The notes under the pieces are model-generated. The model had not been told where the DNA came from. It saw nothing but the letters and a program-made list of their open reading frames with translations, and did not search any database. A DNA stretch of 64,000 nucleotides from Tenodera sinensis. Its lineage: Eukaryota > Arthropoda > Insecta > Mantodea > Mantidae. The stretch covers positions 140,574,868 to 140,638,867 of the forward strand of contig CM060964.1 of the NCBI GenBank assembly GCA_030765045.1, written 5' to 3'. Position 1 is the stretch's first letter. Every line of letters starts with the position of its first letter. Positions 24,919-35,467 of this stretch are shown piece after piece. A program made the position numbers and the translations under genes.

Positions 24919-27184
24919 TACCGCGCAGGAAATAAGCCACCTGCAAATACTATCTTTCACGAAAGTAAATACTCACTCTGTTACATAGATCGCATAGGAA
25001 TGATATTCGTCATATGCTCCCCTTGCTGTTCAGAGTATCTGGCAGCTATCGGCTCACCTCGCAGATTTGAACAGTAGTATTTCGGAAATCATTCTAAATT
25101 AGCGCAAATTCAACTTCAGTACGCTTTTAGAAAATATGCTATTATTTTGTTTCGGTTAACTTGTGGACCACAAGTAAAAACGATTCCAGTGTTGCTTACC
25201 AAGTAAACTAAAACACTCAGAATGTCTGTACTTAATACTATAGCGGAACTCGTTAAAGTATATTACTGCTGACCTACAGTGGTGTCCTGGGCTTGGATCG
25301 CATCTCAGATAGCGGGTAGCCCCCCCCCCCGCCCCTTCCGCCCTTTTCTTTCTGTCCTAACGGGAACATAATTACTCATATAACCTGCAACAAAAATAAA
25401 ATTTTACAATTTAACAGAACCTCTTTCTGATAAAGCTTCTTCATTAGAGCAGCAAATTACATGGTTATTTTTGCTCCGCATGATTTATAATATTTTTCCG
25501 TCGTTTTATGAACGCTGCAATACGGTTGAAATTTTACATCTGAATGCCTTAGAAGAAATTAATCGCAATTGCTCCAGATAAAACGCAGAATATGCCTACT
25601 TCAAATGTGAATCACTCCTACAGAAATGAATACCTAATATTTTCCTTTACATACCCACATTCACAGGCATCTCCCCATAAATCTCGAAGACTATTACGAT
25701 TTTAAAGAATTTACCTCGGTTATGCACTGTTAATGTTTGCATTGGCTTACAATGGATATAAGGAAGCACTAGATGTTGTTCATATTAGATGATCTCGATA
25801 AGCAAGGAAACTAAAATGTTTCAGGCACAAGAAATTAAAATATTTTAGAAAGTTTAATCACTCAGCATGATTACATTCCTTATTCTTAACTATGATGCAA
25901 TACGATAAATACCATCCTAGGTGAGAATAAAACACAATGTATCGAAAGCAATTTAATTTAATATATTACACAACATTGCAAAGCGCTTAATGATATAAAA
26001 TGCGGTATTAACGTTCACAAAAATTATTGTTAGACGAACAGGATGTCAGTAAAAAGATAATTAATATTGTATCAAACAGAATACAATGCAGTTGTAGATT
26101 ACTTCAACGTGAAGCAATCATTTGGAACTAGCACCGTTGCCATTTTGTTTATCTCTAAGCAAATGTTGCCATGTCCCCATTAACTCAATTTCTAGAAGTG
26201 CGCCTTTATCCTCATAAAAAGGCTCTGTAGAATTAAAGACTTCGGTTAATTTTCCATTTCATAAACTAAGTTTACAGTCGGCGTGGATCAAACCACCGAA
26301 GCGCGGAACGTTTCGCTCCTATAGACAGCGACGCAACAATACCAGCTATTCCTCAGTTGAACACTGCGCTCTATGTATATATTACGTTTTATTCTGTCAC
26401 TAACTTGGCAACAACTTTCATTGCAAGTGGAAAGTTCGTAGCACCGTTAGTAAAGTTTTAAATATTTTGATTTTGTTTCTAGATATTCATTTATATGTAC
26501 TTAAGGGATAAAAATAGAGCAATATCTAGAATTAGCATAAGAAGCGCAATGTACAGTGTGGAGTATAAATTCCTTTCTATAGCAAAAGTCTAATACGCAT
26601 AAAATGAATCTACACAAAAAAGTGCCGTACCCTATACCGAGGGGGAAATTAAAACTTGGCCAAGTCTTCTTTCCCATTCCTGCTGCCCGAGAAAGCTTCC
26701 CGTCAATTGTGAACGCTCCTATTTAAATGCATGTGTTTCAACTTCCTCCTTCTGGTTATCGTTGCCGGTGCTTGTGAACTAGCCTTTTGAACTGTGATCC
26801 ATTTTTTCGAATATAGCATATTCACACAAATGTTAGGAGCAATCATTTCTTTTTAATATAAACTTTGGAGCACCAAGTTTATCAGTTTCTAGTTGTAGAA
26901 GTGTGTATATCTGTAAGATAGAATAACATGAAATGTTTCATTCTTATTTGATACAAGAATACTTAGAAACTGATTTAATGTAGTTATGGAATTTAGCCGA
27001 TTAAGCCTATTGCTGGACTTGCGTTGCTGTTCGACTTATTAATTATTATAGGCTGTATAATCCACCACTTAGAACTGCCGTCTAGAGGAAGCATTTACTA
27101 ATTACCGTGAAAGCAAAAATCCGAACGGCAGCAACTTAACACCCGTATGGCTATGGGCACGCCCAAAAACACGACTGCCCCTTT
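24914..27184. other. intronic sequence, no feature recognised
   Basis: 2.3 kb without a recognisable coding or transposon motif; a C run lies at about 25321-25330. Confidence 0.5.
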
Positions 27185-27269
27185 TTGCCACTCCTTAAGG
27201 GTGTTCAGTATGCAAAAATGTTACTCTGGCCGCGGTACGAACGCTGCGCAGAGCTAGTTCAGTGGTGGG

Positions 27270-27500
27270 ACTGCCACCTCGCTGCTCCTCAACACGCAGA
27301 TAAACAATGGTCCAAAATAATTCAATCGATCAAAGGAGCAGCAGAAGAAGCAATCGGAACAAGAAATAAGTATAGAAGAAAAATTGGTCTAAGAACATGG
27401 AATGAAGAAATTAAACAAGCTATTGCGGATAAAAAAGTAGCGTATAAAAGGTTTCTACAAAATAAAACAGAAGAGTCAAGACAAAAATATAAAGAAATAA
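27270..27500 (+). pseudogene. non-LTR retrotransposon, endonuclease-RT linker part (5' portion)
   Basis: The frame reads QWSKIIQSIKGAAEEAIGTR, RRKIGLRTWNEEIKQAIADK, KVAYKRFLQNKTEESRQKYK, which is the conserved linker between apurinic endonuclease and reverse transcriptase in many animal LINE elements (W..I...I..AA.E..G; W..E....I..K...Y...L....T). It stops where a large hairpin repeat begins at about 27495. The next residues of this linker are found at 29655, so this is the front part of one interrupted element. Its 5' end is truncated, as usual for LINEs. Confidence 0.7.
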
Positions 27501-27981
27501 ATTATAGTTTTAAAAAAAACTAACAAAAACACGCTCTTATAACAAACCGAACTAAAAGGTAGAAACTAATTTTTAAGGCTGAAGAATTTGTTCTATAAAG
27601 TCAAGTAGTTCATTATATTTCAAAATTTTGCAATAAGTTTAAAATAAAAACTAATTTATATTAACAAAATAATACAAGTTATTGTAAAAAAGCGCGAGGT
27701 GCTTTTTAGATATTTTTATCATATCTTTACTTTTATAAATAGCTACCAATGAACTATTTATAACATTTGTTGTCAGACACCTCACGCTTTTTTACAATAA
27801 AATGTATTATTTTGTTAATATAAATTAGTTTTTATTTTAAACTTATTAAAAAATTTTAAACTATAATGAACTACTTGACTTTATAGAACAAAGTCTTCAT
27901 GCTTAAAAATGATTTCTACCTTTTAGTTCGGTTTGTTGTAAAAGCGTGTTTTTGTTAGTTTTTTAAAACTATAATTTATTT
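27495..27981. mobile_element. long-hairpin (foldback-type) repeat, arms about 205 bp
   Basis: The left arm (27495-27705) and right arm (about 27775-27981) are inverted copies at roughly 90 percent identity, including AAATAAATTATAGTTTTAAA, CAAACCGAACTAAAAGGTAG, TCTATAAAGTCAAGTAGTTC and TTATATTAACAAAATAATAC, with a loop of about 70 bases. The arms begin exactly where the LINE linker frame ends. A foldback or MITE-type DNA element is the simplest reading. Confidence 0.85.
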
Positions 27982-28124
27982 TTAACTTTTTAGTCTCACA
28001 CTTTTCTAATCAATTTTTTTTCAAAATTTTTAATTTGAAATCCTTTTTATAATTTCTGAGTTCGAAAACGTTTTCAACTCACTTTTTTTTGGAACAGTTT
28101 TAGATTACAATTACTGTTTTAACT

Positions 28125-28400
28125 ACACTATCAGCTGTTGTGTACTTCCTGCCCCTGAGTAAACTTCGATCCGCAATCCTTCCCCCGAAATCTCGTGTCC
28201 CTCTCAGGTCCTATCGCCGGTCATCTCCGTCTTTCAATATTTTCAAGTGATTTAATTCCCCAGTCCTGTATAACCTGTGTCGATTACTCAACTACCAGCT
28301 GTTGTGGGCGTCTTGGCCCTGTGTGAACACCAGTCCGCAATATTTCCCCCGGATCTCGTGTTCCTTTCAGGTCCTCTCTCTGGGCATCTACGTCATCCAA
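28125..28400 (+). repeat. diverged direct repeat, two copies of about 175 bp
   Basis: CTATCAGCTGTTGTG...CCTGAGTAAACTTCGATCCGCAATC...CTCGTG...TCAGGTCCT at 28128-28240 recurs as CTACCAGCTGTTGTG...CTGTGTGAACACCAGTCCGCAAT...TCTCGTG...TCAGGTCCT at 28300-28400. No coding potential was seen. Confidence 0.75.
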
Positions 28401-28511
28401 TATATAAATATCTATTTAATTAAAGCAATTTTCAGGGTGCATGTAGACACGTTCCCTAGCGACATCTAAGATGTCATAACTGTACCATTTTCTATAAATT
28501 TTCTTAGCCAT

Positions 28512-29602
28512 TCTTTATCCTCACGATCCTGCCCAGGACATTGGGACAAAGTCCTGATGATATTGTATTCTCATCGGCCCTTAACATGTGTGCAAATTTT
28601 CAAGTCAGACGACTCTAAGTTGGTGAAAATTACATTGAAGGATTCTGTTACACTGATAAATGTATCTAAGTAATTTGTTTATCCTGATGATCCTGGTCAG
28701 GACATTAGGACAAATTCATGCTATTATTATTGTATTGCCATTGGTCCTCGACACGTGCGCAAGTTTTCAAGTCAGACGACTCTAAGATAGTGAAAATTAC
28801 GTCGAAAGATTCCTTTGAATTTATAAATTTAACTTAGTCATTCTTTATCCTCACGACCCTGATCAGGACATTAGGACAAAGTCATGATATTGTTACATTG
28901 CTATCGATCCTTGACATGTGTGCAAATTTACAAGCTAATCAGACGGCTCAAGTAGCTGAAAATTACGTTATATTGATAAATTTAGTCAAGTCGCTTTTTC
29001 ATCCTGATGGTCCTGGACATGATATCGTTACACTATCGGCCCTTGACATGTGTGCAAATATTCAAGTCAATCAGACGTCTCAAGTAAAATTACGTTACTT
29101 TGATAAATTTAGCTACTAAGTCCCTTTTTATCTTGATGATCCTGGTGAGGATATGACAAGGTTATAATATTATTGTATTGCCATTGGTCCTTGACATGTA
29201 TGCAAATTTTCATGTCAATCAGACGAATGCAAGTTAGTGAAAATTACGTCGAAATATTCCATTACATTGATAAATTTTGCTAATTAATTTTGTTTTATCC
29301 TGATGACTCTAGTAAGGACCTTAAGATAACGTTATGATATTATTATATTGTCATCGGTCTTTGACACGTGCGCAAATTTTTAAGTAAATCAGACGACTGT
29401 AACTTGGTGAAAATTACACCGAAAGATTCCGTTACATTGATAAATTTAGCTAATTAATTTTGTTTATCCTGATGATCCTGGTCAGGATCTTAGGATAAAG
29501 TTATATTATTTTATTGTAATCGGTGCTTGATAAGTGTGCAAAATTTCAAGTCAATCAGACGACTCTTAAGTGGGTGAAAATTACGTCGTAAGATTCCGTT
29601 AT
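28512..29602 (+). repeat. diverged satellite, seven copies of about 130-170 bp
   Basis: Copies start near 28512, 28677, 28841, 28997, 29126, 29293 and 29463. Each contains TTTATCCTGATGATCCTGGT, ACATTAGGACAAAGT, CCTTGACATGTGTGCAAATT, TTCAAGTCAATCAGACGAC, GTGAAAATTACGTCGAAAGA and TTACATTGATAAATTTAGCTA with changes. The last copy runs into a CA-rich tail. With the hairpin and the 175-bp repeats it forms a 2.1 kb insert inside the LINE. Confidence 0.88.
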
Positions 29603-29639
29603 GCACGCGCACGCACACGCACACGCACAACCACACACA

Positions 29640-31378
29640 CAAACACACAGACATAAAAGTGAGGTTAATATAAAGTGTGTAAAAAGAAACACCGCAAAAG
29701 CAATTACAAGAGGACATCAGGATTCATGGGAGAATTTTATTAGTCCGATAGAGAATGACATACATGGCAGACAACAATTTGTCTATAAAGTGATTAAGGT
29801 ATGAGCGAAACAAGAGAAAGATAAAGTGAGAATAAACAATATATCAGAAGAAGAATGGCGAAATATTATAAGGAATTATGGTATATATCAGAAGAAAATG
29901 AAAAATCAGTAGAGGATAAAATAATACTCAAAACTTCTATAGACTTAATCACTGAGGAAGAATAACATTTAGCTTTACAAAACATGGAAAATAGAAAGGC
30001 TCCAGGGCCAGATGGAATAAACGTAGAATTAATGAAGTACGGGGGAGTGAAATTAAAAGTAAGACTACTGAATTTTATCAACAAAAGCTGGATAATGAAT
30101 AGAATCCCTAAAAGCTGGTACGATGCACATGTTATTAATATATTTAAAAAGGGTAAAAGAAATTTATGTGATAACTACAAAGGTGTACGTCTCCTGAATA
30201 CAGGCTATAAGTTGTATAAAAAAATCCTAAACAAACGTCTAAGTATAATTACAAAACCGTTATTACTAGAAAATCAAATGGGATTTAGAAAAGGAAGATC
30301 CTGCATGGATAACATATTCTCTATTAATCAAATTATTGAAAAAGAAGAGAATATAATTTAGAAACACATAGCATTTGTAGACTTAGAAAAACCTTTTGAT
30401 AAAGTAAGCAGGACTAGACTTTGGCAAGTATTAGACAAAAAAGGACATCCAAAACAATTGATAGATGTACTCAGGAATATATATCAAGAAACATAAATAA
30501 AAATAGTTTTTGGAAATGGACGATTATCACAAGATATGACAATTAATAATAGTTTAAGACAAGGATGTAATTTATCTCCTCTATTATTTAACATTTATAT
30601 GCACGATACTCTTAGGGAATTAAAAGACGAAGTACCATTAGGAATAAAAGTTAATAAAAGCAATGCATTAAATATGCTACTCTTTGCGGATGACATGATG
30701 TTAATGCAAGACAGAGAGGATAAGCTGTAAATAAGTATGCACAAATTACAAAAATTAATCCAGGGTTATGGTTTAAATATCTCGGTTGAAAAGTCGAAGA
30801 TCATGGCTTTTATAGAAGAATGAATAAAAAGATCAAATAGTGTTAAATAATAAAGTGTTAGAGCAATTGGGGACATTTAATTACTTGGATTGTAATGTGA
30901 CATTTACAACAAACAATGAAAAAATAAGTAATAAAGTGAGTAAATTCCAAAATATTTGTGGAATAATAGCTCGTGCCTTGAAAAGGAAAACCTGAAAGGA
31001 TACAAATTTAAAATTCTTTAAGACAATGGCCGTTCCAGTTTTACTGTATGGATCGGAGATATGGACAATTAAAAAGAAAGTTTGGAGCCAAATACAAGCG
31101 GCAGAAATGAAATATCTCCGAACAGTAAAAGGATATACAAGACTAGATCAAATTAGACATGAAGAAATAAGGAAAGAATTAGACATATTTTCGTTAAAAG
31201 AAAAGGTAAAAGTAAACAGAGAAACATGGAAAGGTCATTTGCAAAGAATGGATAACTCTCGCATTCCATTACAGTCATACAAATATACACCATCTGGACA
31301 TAGAACAATAGGAAGACCAGTAAAAGTTGGGAAGAAGTACGAGGCCGGAACGGGAGAATTCTCCTAAACTATGAAGAG
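29640..31378 (+). pseudogene. non-LTR retrotransposon reverse transcriptase and C-terminal region (3' portion)
   Basis: Continues the linker (WENFISPIENDIHGRQQFVY), then RT motifs in order: RKAPGPDGINVELMKYGG, IPKSWYDAHVINIFKKG, NYKGVRLLN, ENQMGFRKGRSCMDNIF, IAFVDLEKPFDKVSR, NNSLRQGCNLSPLLFNIYM and the catalytic FADDMMLMQ near 30690. The end carries VLLYGSEIWTI, IQAAEMKYLRTVKGYTRLDQ, ETWKGHLQRMDNSRIP and GHRTIGRPVK, a tail typical of insect LINEs with this architecture. The element was a target-primed retrotransposon; the clade is not assigned. About seven stops and some frame changes interrupt it. Its 3' end leads straight into the GAT/GGT array at 31379. Confidence 0.85.
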
Positions 31379-32279
31379 TTGCTGCTGTTAATGATATTGA
31401 TAATGGTGGTGGTGATGGTGATGGTGGTGATGATGATGGTGATGGTGATGACAGTGGTGATGGTGATGGTGATGATGATGATGATGGTGGTGGTGATGGT
31501 GGTGGTGGTGATGATGGTGATGATGGTGATGGTGATGATGGTGGTGATGGTGGTGGTGGTGATGACAGTGGTGATGGTGGTGATGATGATGATGATGATG
31601 ATGGTGGTGGTGATGGTGGTGGTGATGATGATGGTGGTGATGATGGTGATGGTAGCGGTGATGATGGTGATGATGGTGGTGGTGGTGATGGTGGCGGTGA
31701 TGATGGTGGTAATGATGGTGGTGATGATGGTGGTGGTGGTGATGGTGGCGGTGATGATGATGGTGGTGATGTTGGTGATGGTGGTGGTGATGATAGTGGT
31801 GATGGTGATGGTGGCGGTGATGATAATGGTGATGGTGATGATAGTGGTGATGGTGATGATGACGATGATGATGGTGATGGTGGCGGTGATGATGATGATG
31901 GTGGTGGTGATGGTGGTGGTGATGATGATGGTGGCGGTGATGATGGTGATGACGATGATGGTGGTGGTGGTGATGGTGGCGGTGATGGTGGTGATGTTAG
32001 TGATGGTGGTGGTGATGATAGTGGTGATGGTGATGATGACGATGATGGTGATGGTGGCGGTGATGACGATGATGGTGGTGGTGGTGATGGTGGCGGTGGC
32101 GGTGGCGGTGATGGTGGTGGTGATGATGGTGATAATGATGGTGATGATGGTGATGATGGTGGTGATGGTGATGATGGTGGTGATGATGGTGATGGTGATG
32201 ATGATGATGGTGGTGATGGTGATGATGATGGTAGTGATGATGATGGTGATGGTGGTGATGATGATGGTGATGATGACAT
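31379..32279. repeat. GAT/GGT trinucleotide array, about 900 bp
   Basis: Imperfect GATGGT-type repeats with GAC and GGC variants. Frames of more than 300 codons exist in several phases because no stop triplet arises in the repeat; they read Met-Val, Ser-Pro or Ile-Thr only and are not genes. The array begins directly after the LINE C-terminal frame. Confidence 0.97.
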
Positions 32280-32556
32280 CCCTACAGTTACCCACGTATA
32301 CGCACACTGTCCGCTTGAAATACGTGTCCCATGGATGACTACTGCCTTAAGCTCACGTAGAGGTAGTGTGCGCGCAGTTGAACACGTGATTCAATCGCTG
32401 CGCCATCGGTAAAGGCTTAACAATCCATCTGTACGTGCGCACTAGAGTGATGTCCGGTGAACTTACAGTCTATTAAAGGAATGAAATATTTCGTTTCACT
32501 AAAATGTATAATAATCACTTGCTAGGGGTAATGAACGAACGTTTTATCAACCTTAC
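32280..32556. other. intron start region
   Basis: Between the trinucleotide array and the donor of exon 1. No feature seen apart from the donor GTAAGG. Confidence 0.4.
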
Positions 32557-32671
32557 CTTCATTTCTGCTGAGGAAGCTGACGTAATTGGTGGCATAGAAT
32601 GAGTATGTTAGAAGACAAATCGCAAGTACGCCCACTACCATAGGATGGAACAGCCGCAGTCTGTAAGCCAT
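32557..32671 (-). CDS. beta-1,3-galactosyltransferase-like (GT31), exon 1: signal anchor
   Basis: The ATG at 32671 opens 38 codons plus one base before the donor GTAAGG. The peptide starts MAYRLRLFHP and continues with a hydrophobic stretch (VVGVLAICLLTYSFY, about residues 12-27) behind basic residues, which is the expected short cytoplasmic tail and uncleaved signal anchor of a type II Golgi enzyme. Joined in phase to exon 2 it gives NE-D-RSSF, and a continuous frame of 155 codons up to the lesion at about 10390. An acceptor (TTTTTGTTTCAG) ends three bases upstream of the ATG, so at least one non-coding 5' exon must lie further upstream. Evidence is the matching splice phase and topology; the sequence itself is too short for family assignment. 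Confidence 0.8.
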
Positions 32672-32674
32672 GAG

Positions 32675-34140
32675 CTGAAACAAAAAGCTGTGTAAATCCT
32701 ACTTTACCAATCTTGGTGGTCAAAAACAAAACGTTAGTATGTATAAATTAATTACATGACCCGCGATGCTGGCGTGATCTTTCTCCCTTAAACTCGTATA
32801 TAAATCAGTCTCTGGAACCATTTTAAGGCAACATTTATCGCTACATAGGATTATAATCTGACGTGGTGTGTTCCCTTAGCATATAATTTATTACATTAGT
32901 TCTGCGTTTGCATATTTCATACTTTACTTTCTCGTAAATAGCGATAAACCACATTCGGCTTGAAGGATACAGCTTTTCCGTCTAGGGTTTAGGTGAACCA
33001 CCCTCCCTAAGTTTCTATAGTTATTCAGTTCACCATTTAGGGAAAACATTCCCAGAGGAAAAATATGTTTTCTGTAGCTATGTTGCTTGTAACATATTTA
33101 TCGTGTCTGTGCTTATGTAACAAACGTTCAAAGAAGTTTTAAAAAAGTCATGTTGTGTAAACACGAAAGTTGAATAATCCCGGCATGTTTTATTGTGGGA
33201 CGAATATTATAACCATTATAATTCTTTATAATTTTATACCACATTTTACGCCTAAATATCTGACATGCGTCCAAATCAGTTAACAGAGTGTAAAAATGTG
33301 ATATATTATGCATGATTCGAATCACGATGACACGGTAATGATATCAGAACTTCACACTGCTATTTGAATTTCATGTTATGAGTAGCTTTATGATAGACAA
33401 CCCCTTAACATCTTGAAATTTAGCTTGTATATTATAGTTGACTATCATGGATTTAAACCTTTTAGTTGTTTCAGCATTGTTATCAAGTGGCAACATGTAT
33501 TTTATACAGCATTAATACTGAGTAAGTCTGCATGGTTGATCAAGAGCAACATTTTTGTCTTTAGACTTCACAAGTCCATTTTCTCTTTCAATTACTAATC
33601 TAGATACTGTTTGACTGCAGAGAACTGAAATAATGTTTAAGTACCAAAATAATTGTAACAAATTTTACGTAGTCCAGAACACACTTTCGTGAGTAAATCT
33701 ACTTCAGTCATATCATCCTTAACTCATTACGAGGACTTCATAATTTTACTGTAAAATATATACATCAACGCTGCAGGAATTTGTTTCTTTGAATTTACTT
33801 TACCAGAGTCAAACGTAGACGGTGCCATGATTTCAAGGCATTTAGTGTGGATAGCAGATAGAGATGAAAAGGTGCAAGAGGAAAGTTTTCATTTGTACAA
33901 GACAAATTAAGGGCACAATTTGCACTAACATAGTTGCACTAATTTCGAATTAGAAAGGAAGCAAAATTCGTTTTTATGTAATGTTTACTCCAGATTAAGT
34001 TAAGTACAAAAAAAAGCAAGTTCTTAAAATGAATGTTATCACAGCCAAAGATAACGATTGTTAGCAAATGAGCAGTTCTAGTAGAACTCCTAACTCCTTC
34101 GGTAGTTAGTGCACGGACACAGAAGTGCGACACACCCTGG
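32675..34140. other. AT-rich sequence upstream of the coding exon 1
   Basis: Presumed intron between a 5' non-coding exon and the ATG exon of the glycosyltransferase. No other feature recognised. Confidence 0.4.
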
Positions 34141-34149
34141 ACATCTTCT

Positions 34150-34400
34150 TCAGTTGGTACTGTAACAAATAATACCAGGCGCTGCTAAGCACAATTATTT
34201 ATTTATCTCTACGTCACTTAGCGTAGCGCAAACGTTACGCTTGTGACACTGTTGCACTACACGCAACAAAACTGCTTCGTCCAATCGAATCACAATTGAA
34301 CTGCACTCGGCAATGACCACTGCGTTCGCTTAGATTTCACTATCAACTGCCTACTTAAAAACTGTCGCCGGGAACGAGTCTCAGCCTCTTATAATGTAGG
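34150..34400 (-). promoter_or_regulatory. candidate promoter/5' non-coding exon of the GT31 gene
   Basis: Within AT-rich surroundings this stretch is richer in CpG (TAGCGTAGCGCAAACGTTACG and GTCGCCGGGAACG, for example) and contains an inverted CCAAT (ATTGG on the minus strand near 34280). The acceptor in front of the ATG exon requires an upstream exon, and this is the nearest plausible place. No initiator, TATA box or donor is clear enough to fix it. Confidence 0.2.
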
Positions 34401-35467
34401 CCCGGATAGAAATAGAATATTCTAGAAAATGAATGTACTAGAACAGTTAAAACGAATCTTGTGGAGCCGGGAGGCGGCGTACAATGGCTATTGTTCTGCC
34501 CGAGTTATTGTTCACTCAAGATGACCGCAAGCCGCAACCAAGATGAGGTAGCCGGGTCGACATACGCTAATCAATCCGCCGCTACATCAGGGTCTAAATG
34601 TAACCGCTTAACCCTGTAAGTTTATGCAAAACTATTTAAAACGCCTTCTTTGCTAGTACTTTTTGAAAGCGTTAAGAAAAATCGTACTTCCTACTAAAAG
34701 GTTTCCACAAAACATCACGATGTATGTTAAGTTAGGGTGAAAATATGATAGGGAAATTTGTACCTACTCCTAGTGTATCTCCAAAGTTGACATTCGGAGT
34801 GCACGACAAAGCTCAGATATAAGCATCCAGAAACGTTTCAGGTCCTAAGCGGATATCACACCAACAGGTGCCGACACCAGGACGGTAGCAGAAGATGCAA
34901 TACTGCCTCCCCTCACGGCAGGACAAATCTCGTGCGTGTTGCCTACCCTACACAAATAGGCATAGGCAATATTGGATTCAAAACGGTGTATCCCTAGTAA
35001 CAGCACCAATACTGGGAAGAAGACCCCGCGATAGCGTGCAAGGCTCACATGCAGGAGTTCTCCAGCTCAATTCCTGGGACCGGCCACTCTGACCATAGGC
35101 TTTTCGTCGTTTTCCCCGGTTGCCAAGGCGGCAGCTTACTAAGAGCTAGCTCAGGTTATTCGAGTTTTCCTCAGTTCCGTCAGAGGGAAGCCTTGACTGA
35201 GTAACCCGTCCCTGTGACCGGGTCATCCAGCTTCGAATCATTTGAGAACCCTGCACGTAGCTGTCGGCCTATAGCCTTCTGCGGTTCCTTTATCTCATCC
35301 ATTCCTCTTTCGGATAGGAAGCACAAAGGATCCGCTTTGGGTAGATATTCGAAGTTTCTCATGCGTTCCCTGGTCATTCATTCATTCAACACTAAAAATC
35401 AGTCGGCAGTAACGGCAACAACATTAACCGTAATGTAATGTCAAGTTATTTAACAAGTAATAAATTA
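34401..35467. other. unassigned sequence, partly GC-richer
   Basis: 34840-35440 is GC-richer than its surroundings (GACGGTAGCAGAAGATGCAA, CCGGTTGCCAAGGCGGCAGC) and looks like the body of a SINE or LINE, but I cannot match it to another copy in the window. Confidence 0.35.

Noticed and set aside
24806..24988. Lys-rich frame over the poly(A) run
   Set aside because: Homopolymer artefact.
28512..29602. CRISPR-like regular repeats of about 165 bp
   Set aside because: The whole unit is repeated with divergence; there are no unique spacers.
31275..32338. Frames over 300 codons on both strands (Met-Val, Ser-Pro, Ile-Thr)
   Set aside because: Products of the GAT/GGT repeat, which contains no stop triplet in these phases.
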